Position numbers and translations under genes: made by a program
Notes under the pieces: generated by a model
Databases searched by the model: none
What the model was told of the DNA's origin: nothing
Seen by the model: the letters and a program-made list of their open reading frames with translations, nothing else
Part shown: positions 10,737-20,103 of the stretch, piece after piece
Position numbering within the stretch: the first letter of the stretch is position 1
Layout of the letters: each line of letters opens with the position of its first letter
Origin: Eimeria necatrix
Taxonomy: Eukaryota > Apicomplexa > Conoidasida > Eucoccidiorida > Eimeriidae
Direction of reading: 5' to 3'
Length of the DNA: 64,000 bases
Assembly: GCF_000499385.1 (NCBI RefSeq)
Contig: NW_013652052.1
Location: forward strand, 161,109 to 225,108

Positions 10737-12766
10737 GTGAAGATGCTCCGGGCGCGACGACAGCTAGCAGCAGGAAGTCTGCAGAGGCAACAGAAGACGG
10801 CTGCAGGCCAGACGCAACAGAGCTTGCGCCACACTGGTGGCGGAAAACTTGCACGAAAGAGCCTTACGACCAATGGGGGAGCATTGTGCTATCTGGGTGC
10901 GACGGCGGTGCTTCGCAGTGAGCTCACAGGGATTCCATGTGAGGCCCTCTTGGAGACTGGGGCTTCGACAAGTTTCATTAGTCCCAAAACAGTCGAACGA
11001 CTGCAGCTCAAGGTGCGGAGACTTCCACAAGAGCATAGCTTCACCGTAGCTACAGGTTGACACGCATTGATCGGGTTGTGACGGGTGTGACCATGTGGCG
11101 CGGGCATGCACGCTTTTCCGGGGACTTCTTAGTGGGAACCGTTTCCTATGACTTAGTCTTGGGTTTGGATTGGCTGACGGAACATAAGGTGGCCTCGCAT
11201 TTCCAGTCCGACAGACTCCGAACCTATGTAAATGGCCAGTGGTGCGAGTTACCGTTCGTTAGGACTGGTGAAGAAAACCTGCAAGGTGAATATCCCACCG
11301 TAGTCCACCCAAGGACCCCGACAGAGCAAGCATATGAAATATTGGCCAAACAAGTGGCGGGTATGTTAGCGGAGGAGACAGCTATATTCCTACGACCGCC
11401 ACCTAAAAGGTATAAGTCCCATGCGAAGACTAAGGCGAAGGCACGGATAACGTCGCTCGTTCATCAGGCCGCGGCTGACACAAAGAGTCGCAGGGCACCA
11501 CTGCAGGGTCTGCATCTCATACTGGCTTTGCCCGGAGCCGGTTCGGCAGTGCCCGTAAGGTTCTCGGATGAATGGCAAGGCGCGTTTTGCTGCGTGTTAA
11601 TTGGGAATCAACCCACGTCCTCCGGCTGGGGTAGTCCTTTTGCCTCCACTGCCTTGACGGCAGCGGAGGGTGAAGAGGGGTCTCCCTGGCCCATGGCAAA
11701 ACTCGAGCACACTCTGTTCGATGAATGGATAAATTCGACAGAGGCGCAGGATGTTCCATGTGAGATTATCCAGGTGTTGCAGGAGTATCGAGCGTCCTTC
11801 CCCGATTACTTACCTAAAGGATTACCGCCGAAGCGCCGTCATGATCGCCATATCCTACTGGTGCCTGGAAAACTTCCAGCAGAATCTGCGATATACCGTA
11901 TGACCCCAGATCAGCTCACATTCCACAAACAGGAAATAGGTAAATTATTGAACAATGGTTGGATCGGAAAACCTATTTTCCTATACGCTCTCCTACGATC
12001 ATGGCAGACAAAACGTGATGATGGCTCCGGGGAGCGGAAGAAGCGCATGGTTGTTAATTACCAGGCTCTAAATTCCCTTACAATAGCCCCTGATTTCCCA
12101 CTACCTCCCATTCAAACCATTCTGGAGATGCTGGGAGGCGCCAAGTATTTTTCCATTTTGGACCTTGAAGCAGGATTCCATCAAATACATATGGCTAAGG
12201 AAGACCGTTGGAAGAAGGCTTTCCGTTCCGTTCTCGGGCTTTTCGAGTACCGAGTAATGCCCTTTGGCCTTAAGGGTGCTCCAGCTACGTTCCAGGTCAA
12301 CATTAATGTCTATCTACAACCTTTTTTGGAACAGGGCGTTATTGCGTACCTAGATGAAGTGCTTATCTATAGTATCGATCTCTCTTGGCACGTTTCTCTC
12401 CTGCGACAAGTCCTAAGTATTTTTCTTACACATCAATTCTACCAAAAATTCCGCAAACACAAGCTTGCAAGGCAATCAATTACATATTTGGGTTATGCCA
12501 TTTCTGCTGCGGGGATCAAACCTGCATAAGACAAAATCGAAGCCATACGGCATTGGCTTGAGGTGCTGGAAAACGGGACGCAGGTGCTTCAGTTCCTCGG
12601 TACCATAAATTACTGTCGTATGTTCATGGGACCGGACTATGCAGACGTCGCCCGGACGCTAGTTGATCTGACGCGTAAAGACGTTAATTTCAAATGGACA
12701 GAGCTTCACACGCAAGCAGTGCGGCAGCTCAAACAGCGCTTAATCGACTTCGCTACAAGTCCCTGA
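10737..12766 (+). pseudogene. Protease and reverse transcriptase region of the chromovirus, with frameshift and stops
   Basis: Protease: the active-site motif reads LLETGAS (10947-10967), with Glu where aspartic proteases need Asp. A frameshift near 11057 separates it from the second half, which has the usual DLVLGLDWL. Reverse transcriptase follows in a 490-codon frame (11057-12529) with MVVNYQALNS, FSILDLEAGFHQI and FGLKGAPATF. The catalytic box is YLDEVLIYS (12347 on) instead of YxDD, so one metal-binding Asp is lost. A TAA at 12527-12529 and a TGA at 12764-12766 interrupt the frame. Confidence 0.85.
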
Positions 12767-12776
12767 CACCACGAAA

Positions 12777-13160
12777 CCCTTCGAGTTACACACGGACGCC
12801 TCTGGTCATGCGATCGGAGCAGTTCTGGAACAAGACGGCAAGCCCATCGGCTTCCTCAGTCAATTCATGAACCCAACACAACAGAGATACTCGATCTACA
12901 ATGAGGAACTCTTGGCGTTGGTCACGGCTCTGGACAAGTGGTCACACTTGCTCCGTGTTTCCAAGGTAACGGCTTACACGGATCATAAAGCACTCACGCA
13001 TCTCCAACGTCTCCAAACATCGAAGCCTCTGTGCGGATGCACCGGCTGGTGGTTAGATTTTCTCGCCGAGTTCCCGGATTTGCACATCACCTATGCTGAA
13101 GGATCACGTAGTCAAGTGGCTGATGCTTTGTCTCGCCGTCCCGATCTCTCTAACACCTGC
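12777..13160 (+). pseudogene. RNase H domain of the chromovirus
   Basis: In a different frame from the reverse transcriptase the sequence encodes LHTDASGHAIGAVLEQDG, then YSIYNEELLALVTALDKW and AYTDHKALTHL, and ends VADALSRRPDL. These are the RNase H landmarks of Ty3/gypsy elements, including the first Asp (TDAS), the Glu (YNEEL) and the Asp of YTDHK. The domain itself looks intact but is cut off from the upstream polymerase by the stop at 12766 and a frame change. Confidence 0.85.
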
Positions 13161-13559
13161 TCGCACGACACACCACCGACACCCCTGATGCTTGCAGTAG
13201 CACAAGCGCGCGTGGCTCCTCGCACTCGTGGTCGGCCTGCCAACTACAGGAAGCTCGCCGGAATTCGTTCGCGACGACCGAGACGACGCAGTCTGCCGTC
13301 TGCAGCTTCACCTTCGCCGCCGGAACCCAATCCAGAGGTGGAACACCCTACCCCTACAACGAAGACACCAGCAGATATTTCTGATGCGCTCCAATGGCCG
13401 CAAGCTCACTCGAAGTGTCCCGTTATTCGCGCTCCCTACAAAGTAGCAGCAGACCAACCAGGAGAAGCTCTGCAAATAGAGTTTCGTAATCGCCAATTCA
13501 CCTTCCGCTACGTGCAGCATTACCTGCACATCCGCGTTCATGGACTGTGGCGCATCTGC

Positions 13560-14350
13560 ATATCACACTTTCCTGAGTTCCTTAGTCGGGCTCTGCATTC
13601 ACATCACGACCATGTCACAGCCGGCTATCGAGGCCAGAAAAAGACCTTTGCGGCTCTCAGCAAGCACTACTACTGGCAAGGAATGCGCGCCTACACTACT
13701 GCTTATATTGAATCATGCATTCACTGCCGAGCGTCAAAGTCCCTTAACCAGAAACCTGCAGACCTTCTTCAACAGCCACTCATTCCTTCTCGTCGGTGGG
13801 CACAGGTGAGTCTTGGCTTTGTCACAGATCTTTCCCTTACAACGACAGGGCACGACTCAATTCTTGTGATGGTCGCCTCCCAAGATGGCTCATTTCGTTC
13901 CTGCAAAGAAGCCCTCCACAGCAGCAGAAAACCGTGGAGCTTCTCGCAAGATGGCTCATTTCGTTCCTGCAAAGAAGTCTTTCACAGCAGCAGAAAACCG
14001 TGGAGCTTCTCGCAGACCGTCTTATCCGTTATCACGGTTTTCCAGAGGTGCTCATGTCGGACCGCGAACTGCGCTTTCAGTCGGATATCTGGCAACAACT
14101 CTGTAGCCGCTTTAACATCAAATGGTGCATGTGCTCGTCCTACGATCCCCAAAGCGACGGTCAAACTGAACTAGTTAACCGCACACTCGATCAGATGCTT
14201 CGTACCTACATCCAATCTGACGAACGCAAGTTGGAGCGTTTGCTTCCGGCCTTGGAACTTGCTTACAACACAACAAGTCATTCCTCCACCGAGTTCTCTA
14301 CCTTCGAGGTCATGATTGGCAAGAATCCGTTGACTGCTGCGAACCTTGAC
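13560..14350 (+). pseudogene. Integrase zinc-binding and catalytic core of the chromovirus
   Basis: An N-terminal HHCC zinc site is visible (HSHHDHVTAG, then CIHC). The core has GFVTDLSLTTTGHDSILVMV, where the catalytic Asp normally preceding FVT is replaced by Gly. It continues with MSDRELRFQSD and SYDPQSDGQTELVNRTLDQM, which keep the second Asp and the Glu. A 66-base tandem duplication (13881-13946 and 13947-14012) lies between, and the frame changes around it. Homology stops at ITGKNPL-like text near 14345, where the non-LTR element begins. Confidence 0.85.
13881..14012 (+). repeat. 66-base tandem duplication inside integrase
   Basis: Two adjacent copies start CAAGATGGCTCATTTCG. They differ only at a few bases around the fifth codon of the alanine-lysine-lysine stretch. 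Each copy encodes 22 residues of the conserved MAHFVPAKK segment of chromovirus integrases. The event keeps the reading frame but adds a second copy of a structural strand. Confidence 0.8.
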
Positions 14351-15833
14351 ATACAAATACCTGGGAATGAAGGATGCACTGGAGACCCCAGTGCACCAAG
14401 GACAAATCCTTCGAGTCATGAGCAAACCGAAAAAGGGCATTACCAAGCTCATGCGGTCCCAGCTACTCCCCTGGCAGAAGTTGGATGCGGTGCGCACCTT
14501 TATCATACCCAGGCTTGACTATCACCTCAGCCACTGTTACCCCTATAAGAAGCGCCTGGATCTGTTTGATCGTCAGATACGCGCCGTCCTAAAGACGGCG
14601 TTCAAGCTCTCGAAGAGCACAACAACAGAGATGTTTCACCAGCTCACGTCTAATGGAGGGTTGGGGTGCACATCGCTGCAGACGATCGCAATGGCAACGC
14701 AGATAGGGCATGCCATCCAGATGCTGAACAACACGAACAGCACGATCCGAGCAGTTGCAGAAGGCCAAGTGCTCGAGGTAATCAAACGGGCGTTCGTTTA
14801 CACACCCGACAGCGAACATAGCGACCGAGCAGCAATACTTGCTTACCTCAACGGTAGGGATATTGGCTGCCTCAAGAGGAGAAGCAAGACGGTGGACATT
14901 AGAAGCCTCTGGTCAGAGCTTTCAGGACATCTATCGGTGAGCAAAACGCGAATCAATACTGGGAGTGACGGCAACTACCTGCTGAAGACGGCAGACGGCT
15001 CTGATCTAGACCAGCAGCACCTCATTAGGGGTACCAAACAACACATGGCAGGGCTACACCGCGAGGTGTGGAAGAACAAGGTAGACCAAGGGAAATCTGT
15101 GGCCTACCAAACAGCAGCTAGCAACGCTTTCTTGCGGAGATGTACCCGGCTGAAGCCGGAGGAGGTCGTCTTTGCATTGAGGGCACGCTCTGCACAACTT
15201 CCCACGAGAGCATACCTCAAGAAGATTAAAGCTTCTAAGGTATCTCGCTGTCTCCATTGCACTGCAGATCCCGAAACACTTGCGCATGTGCTCAACCACT
15301 GTCCTCACAGCCTTGACAGCAAAATGAAAGAGCGGCACAACAAGGCCCTGGTGAGGATTACAACAGCACTTAAGCGCAGCGCGATGAATCGGGAGAAGAC
15401 CTTGCAAATAGATGGCAGTTAAGCGGATATGGAGACCCTACTAAGGCCGGACATTATACTCAGGGACGAGAAGCGGAAGCGAATCACGATAGCTGATGTA
15501 GCTATTGCGTATGAGAACTACTAGAAGAACTCGTTTGGCGCAGCTCGTCTCCACAAAGAAGAAAAGTATCAAAGCCTTAAGACGTTCTACGAGAAACGTG
15601 GGTACAAAGTGTCAGTGCAAGCATTAGTATATGGTTCCCTTGGGTGTATTGCACAGAAAAACAAAAAAGTGTTTACACACGACCTGGGAATCAATGAACG
15701 CACAGAGTGGTTTATACAGCGCGAAATTAGCACTGACTGTATCCGCCAGAGCCATCGTATTTGGGGTTTTCACATGGCAGATACTGGCACGAGGCGAGCA
15801 AGAGGAGGAAGCCGCTCTCGTGCCTACACATGA
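14346..15833 (+). pseudogene. LINE ORF: reverse transcriptase thumb, CCHC finger and restriction-like endonuclease
   Basis: One frame is open for 358 codons (14346-15422) and continues beyond a TAA (15420-15422) and a TAG (about 15522) to a TGA at 15831-15833. Thumb: YKYLGM and FIIPRLDYHL. Zinc finger: CLHC-x6-TLAHVLNHC (15249-15302), the C-x2-C-x-H-x-C knuckle that precedes the nuclease in R2-like elements. Nuclease: RPDIIL, then ITIADVAIAYEN, then EEKYQSLKTFYEKRGYKV and ALVYGSLGCI, the PD-(D/E)xK pattern seen in restriction-like endonucleases of site-specific LINEs. With only two stops in about 490 codons this copy is younger or less decayed than its surroundings. Confidence 0.8.
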
Positions 15834-16048
15834 GTTGCATGAAACACTAATGAACTAATAGAACACCAAGACAGCATACACACTCAGTAGTAACACCATG
15901 GGCTTATATATAGACGCGTGAAGACCGTTGGCCCGACATGCGGGAGTCCCGTAGGGGTTGGAGCTCCCTCACATCCCCCTTTTAAGCCTTTGAGCTCGAG
16001 GTGGCAAAGTTCAACTCCGGAACCCAGCAAGCAAAAATTCCTATGCGC
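14350..16048 (+). mobile_element. 5'-truncated non-LTR retrotransposon (R2-type LINE) inserted in the chromovirus
   Basis: Integrase homology ends near 14345 and the integrase C-terminus resumes near 16050, so about 1.7 kb is foreign. The insert keeps the orientation of the host element. It encodes the end of a reverse transcriptase (YKYLGM, then LDAVRTFIIPRLDYHL), a CCHC motif and a restriction-like endonuclease domain, then about 200 non-coding bases ending in an A-rich stretch (CAAGCAAAAATTCC). That order is typical of R2/CRE/NeSL-type LINEs. The 5' truncation is normal for target-primed reverse transcription. Exact borders are uncertain by several bases and I found no clear target duplication. 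Confidence 0.82.
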
Positions 16049-16049
16049 C

Positions 16050-16665
16050 GGCGCGTTAGCTCCTACGCTCACTCCTCTGATGATTAAGCTTTTCCGGCAG
16101 CTCTGCGATAGAGTACAGAGTCACATCCTGAAGGCAAAATGGCAGCAGTACTACTCAGACACAAAGCGCCGAGCCGTGGAGTATGCAGTAGGAGACAAGG
16201 TCTCGCTCAGTAGCAAGCAATTACCGCCTTTGAACCGCTGCCCTAAGTTCGAGCCCCGTTACCGCGGACCCTTTGAAGTCATCGAATGCAAAAGGGACCG
16301 TCGCTTACAGTCTCGCTCTGCCTCCCTCCTATGAATGCCACAACGTTTCGCACGTTTCGCAGCTAGTTCCCCACCGTCCCCGCCCTCCCAACTTGGTTCT
16401 CCCGGAAGCCGACGCCGCCTGGCCTCCTATCCGCGATACAGCAGGCAATCCAACAGAGGAGTATGAAGTCGATTATATTATGGACCAACGCGGCTCGGGA
16501 GGCGAAGCCCAGTACCTCGTGAAGTGGCGCGGGACCCCTGAAGATCAAGCCACATGGGAACCCGTTCACCACCTTACAGGCTGCCCGGCTTTGCTTCGCG
16601 CTTGGCGCCGCCGCCAACGAAGACGTCTTCAGGCTCGAAACAATATTGGTCCCTCCGGGGCGTAG
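16050..16665 (+). pseudogene. Integrase C-terminus (GPY/F module) and chromodomain
   Basis: After the LINE the chromovirus resumes with MIKLFRQLCDRVQSHILKAK, then YAVGDKVSLSSKQLPPLN and FEPRYRGPFEVIE, the GPY/F module. A frameshift near 16290 moves to the frame reading LALPPSYECHNVSHVSQLVP, and then the chromodomain: YEVDYIMDQRG, AQYLVKWRGTPEDQATWEP. Chromodomains steer integration to marked chromatin. The key aromatic and WEP residues are kept. The frame closes at 16663-16665. Confidence 0.88.
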
Positions 16666-16827
16666 AGGTTTGGGCCCGTCACCTTCTGCCGCCCGCACGA
16701 CGGGCAACCTTCCACGAGGACTGGGGAGGGAGCGCTGCGCACCGCATGCGCTCACGGAGTCAGCTTCAGAAGAGAATAGGGATTGAAAAGGTAAAAATAA
16801 TGTGTTTTGGGTGGGTCTGTTCAGTCC

Positions 16828-16841
16828 AAAAAGGGGGAAGT
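16828..16841 (+). other. Polypurine tract of the younger chromovirus
   Basis: An almost pure purine run, AAAAAGGGGGAAG, lies directly before the right LTR, the standard place for the plus-strand primer of reverse transcription. It supports the element border at 16842. Confidence 0.75.
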
Positions 16842-17260
16842 TGTAATGCACAGGCACTACAATAGGGCTTGCTGGTGGCCTATAGAAGTCAGCCAGCCGG
16901 TGACCTACAAGAGGTCATAACACGGCTCGAAGAGAGGACCCTCTTGCTAGTCTCGAAGTAAGGCAATTTGTCGGCGAATTAGCGTGTATACACTAGACGT
17001 GTCTGTAAATACCTGGAGATTGGAGCTGGCGCTAGTGCCGGCACCGGTGCAGGCCTCCTCCCCACAGGGCCTAGGAGGCGAGATCCCCGAGTGGGGGGGA
17101 TTTTCAAAAAAACAGATTTTGAAAAACTATAAACAACTGTATTTTGTGATATTTGGACTACTGTTTCAAGGAAACGCGCCGAAGGTAGACGGTTATCAGA
17201 GGCTCCTACTCGAGGGGGCAGGTAGCAGCGTAGTCGCAGCAGTAGATGCTGTGCACTACA
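16842..17260 (+). repeat. Right LTR of the younger chromovirus
   Basis: The LTR is 419 bases, beginning TGTAATGCAC and ending GTGCACTACA, followed by the AATAT duplication. It differs from the left LTR at about 29 positions, many of them clustered between 16880 and 16980. Confidence 0.9.
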
Positions 17261-17265
17261 AATAT

Positions 17266-17586
17266 AGCATATGTAACTAGAACTGCCTGTGAATACCATG
17301 AGACTGGGGCTGGCGGTGACACCGGCACCGGTGCGGGGCACCGCCCCAACCGGGTCAACTGACCAGCGGTTCTCCAGTCTTCGCATGCAACTGCCATCGT
17401 TTACAGAGAGCTATGATTGGGGACGTTTTAAGAAAATTCGATAGACAGACTCGAAAGATGATGGTTTCTTGATTATTTGGCATTGTTTTATGATATATAA
17501 GTCGAATATAGAGGATTTGTTAGGAGGGCGCCCTATTCGTGGGCCAGGTAGTAACGTAGTAGCACCAGAGAACGTTGTGCACTACA
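17266..17586 (+). repeat. Right part of the old chromovirus LTR
   Basis: The sequence continues the LTR broken at 8911. It has a segment like the younger LTR (CTGTGAATACC, GGCACCGGTGCGG), a long diverged middle, and the shared end GTTGTGCACTACA at 17586. What follows, TTTGGGGATTGCTCC, corresponds to the bases after the left LTR of the younger element. The divergence in the middle shows a related but distinct subfamily or much greater age. Confidence 0.7.
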
Positions 17587-19490
17587 TTTGGGGATTGCTC
17601 CGGGATGGTAACTTTTTTCTTGGGACCTAGCAATACTAAAGACTGCAATATTCGTCGTAATGATTCACCCCGAGACAGCCTAGCGCGGTAAGGGGTGCAT
17701 CTGCGCAACGAAGGCGTTGTCGGCCCGACTCAACAGGAGACGTTTGGACCCCATAGGAACCAGGTGAACGAAAATCGGTCTGGAAGAAAACGCGGGAACT
17801 GTTATGAGTGTAGGGGTTGAGGAAACCCGGTACGCATTCATCCCCGCAAGGGAGAACGTACAAAACGTCCGGGGGAGAACTGTAGTGTGGAGGTGTGGGA
17901 CACTATGCTCGGGGCTGTCCTACATAATACCGAGGCAGGAGTAAGCCAGAGGGAAAAAGTAGAAGACAGCCCACCCGTCCCAGCGCTGAGAGGACTGAAC
18001 GTTTAAACGACAGGGCCTAGGCGGGACTGGAGACGAACGTTCTAGGCCAACTAGCCATGGCAAAGGGGTGATGTGTACAGTAGCAACTAGCCCTAATGCA
18101 TTCCAGTCTTCTTCGAGTGAGGGAACAGACTCCTCAACAAGGAGGATAGAGCTAATACAGGAGATGAGGACGCGCAAAGGAGTCAGCTACCATTGGAAAC
18201 GCGGTGGGAGTCCGGTCCTGCACCGATTTAGAACGAAGAGGCTCCGCACGAGAAGACGGACAGCAGTGGGGAGCCTACATAGGTAACAGAAGAAGGGTAC
18301 AGGCAAGGAGAAGCAGAGATTCCCCCGCAGGGGTGGCGGGTAACTTGTGCGAAGGAGGCTTACAACTAAGGGGGAGCATTGTGTTATGTGGGTCCTACAG
18401 CGGTACTCCAAGCTGAGGTGACAGGGAGTTCATGTGAGGCGCTGGACACGAACGGCTTCAGGTTAAAGTGCGGCGACTTCCAGAAGAGAATAGGTTCACC
18501 GTAGCTACTGGGGAGCAATTGCGCATTGACCGTGTCGTGGCGGGATTGACAATGTGGTGCGGACCTGCACGATTCTCCGGAGATTTCTTAGTGTGTACCG
18601 TGGCTTTGAATGCCCTTACGATAGTCCTTGATTTTCCAGTACCTCCCATTCAAATAATTCTAAAAATGCTGGGAGGTGCAGAGTATTTTTCTACTCTGGA
18701 CCGTGAAGCAGGATTCCATCAGATACGAATGGTTAACGAAGATCGCTCAAAGACGAGCTTCCGTTCCGTTCTGGGGTTATTCGAGTATCAACTTATATGC
18801 TTTGCGTTCAAGGGTCCACCAGCCACGTTCCAGGCCAACATTAATGCCTATCTACAAACTTCATTAGAAGAAGGCATCATAATGTACCTACGTGACGTTC
18901 TTATCTAAAGTCCCGACTTCCCTGTGCACGTTTCCCTCATGCGACAAGTTCCAAGTACTTTCCTCAAACATCAAACCTACCCACGCAAATGCAAGTTCGC
19001 AAAGCAAGCAATCACATATTTGGGCTATACCATCAGTGCTGAAGGCATCAAACTCGCTGAAGACAAGATCGAAGCCATCCGGCACTGGCGGGAAGTGCTG
19101 GAGAATGAGACGCATGTGCTCCAGTTCCTCGGCACTATTCATTATTGCTGCATGTTCATGGGATCTGACTGTGCGGACGTCGCCCGTTCACTGGTTGAAC
19201 ATACGCATAAAGAAGCTGGCTTCAACTGAACAGAGCTTAAAACGAAAGCGATACGGCAGCTCAAACAGAGCTTAGTCGATTTCACTACCTCACATGCCCC
19301 TGAAACCACAAAGCCTTACGAGTAATACAGGGACGCTTCCGGCTATGCAATCGGAGCTGTCCTGGAACAAGGCAGCAAGCCCATCAGTTGCCTTAGCCAA
19401 GTCATGAACCCCCCAGCAGAAATACTCGATCTATGATCAAGAACTTTTGCCATTGGTCACGGCTGTGGACAAGTGGTTTCACTTGTTCCG
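17587..19490 (+). pseudogene. Interior of the old chromovirus, heavily deleted
   Basis: Only pieces remain. There is a broken zinc-knuckle region (about 17790-17930). At 18468-18908 a 146-codon frame holds protease and reverse transcriptase segments fused by a deletion, joining ...RFSGDFLVCTV to ALNALTIVLDFP. In the younger copy those two points are nearly 1 kb apart. The polymerase box is YLRDV. Connection-domain text continues in other frames to about 19490 (ITYLGYTISAEGIK, FLGTIHYC). No 3' LTR follows, so the element is also truncated on the right. The retained phrase VATGEQLRIDRV shows the frame that the younger copy lost near 11057. Confidence 0.78.
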
Positions 19491-20103
19491 AGTTGCAGGA
19501 ATTATGGCTCATACCGCACATACCTCATTTGTGTATGTCAAAAAACACGCAGTCCGCATTCATAAGGATAATATTTGGTAGGTTCCGGCAAAACTATTAT
19601 ATGCTAGAAATTCCGCACTTGCGGGGTGTGGGTTTTGTGGCATCTCGAATGAACACTATTTTGGATAGGGAATCCCTGGGGCGAATTCAGTTCTCCAGCA
19701 GAAGTACCTTTGACCAAAACGTCGGCATTTTTAAGTGGTGACTCTGAATCTCATTATCACTGGTACCTAAATTTTAAGTTCTAAATGTAATGCAGCTAGC
19801 ACTTGAAAGGCAATTCAGCAAAATACTGGGACTCTCAGCAGTGTGATGCGCGTTCAGCCCTAATACTTACATGAGAGTCAAGTAAACTCTTGCATCTCTA
19901 CAAAGTTCCATTACAGGTTTCTTTGATTACTATAATCAAGCGTATTATTTCCTAAGATATACTCACATTTTCAGTATAAAATCTCGAAAAACCGAAGCAC
20001 ATTCCCTTAATTGCACCTACTCTGTGACTATGCTGAGTGCAGCGGCTCGGTTAGCGGGGTGTGTAGAGGCTCGTTGCGCACTTTCATGTGTACTGTTTAT
20101 GTT
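19491..20103. other. Region without a gene after the old chromovirus
   Basis: No coding or repeat signal is recognised here. It is AT-rich compared with the flanking genes and contains the 3' flank of the minus-strand gene ending at 20104. Confidence 0.5.

Larger units (their letters stand above)
8912..17260 (+). mobile_element. Full-length but inactive Ty3/gypsy chromovirus (LTR retrotransposon)
   Basis: The element is 8,349 bases long including a later insertion of about 1.7 kb. It has two 419-base LTRs beginning TGTA and ending ACTACA, a polypurine tract just before the right LTR, and remains of gag (with two CCHC knuckles), protease, reverse transcriptase, RNase H and integrase, ending in a chromodomain. 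That order and the terminal chromodomain define chromoviruses. The LTRs differ at about 29 of 419 positions by my count (about 93% identity), so the insertion is not recent. Stops, frameshifts and altered catalytic residues in every domain show it cannot move by itself. Confidence 0.92.
8907..17265. repeat. Target-site duplication AATAT flanking the younger element
   Basis: The five bases AATAT occur at 8907-8911 directly before the left LTR and again at 17261-17265 directly after the right LTR. Five-base duplications are usual for Ty3/gypsy integrases. Together with the matching LTR ends this fixes the element borders to the base. Confidence 0.85.
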
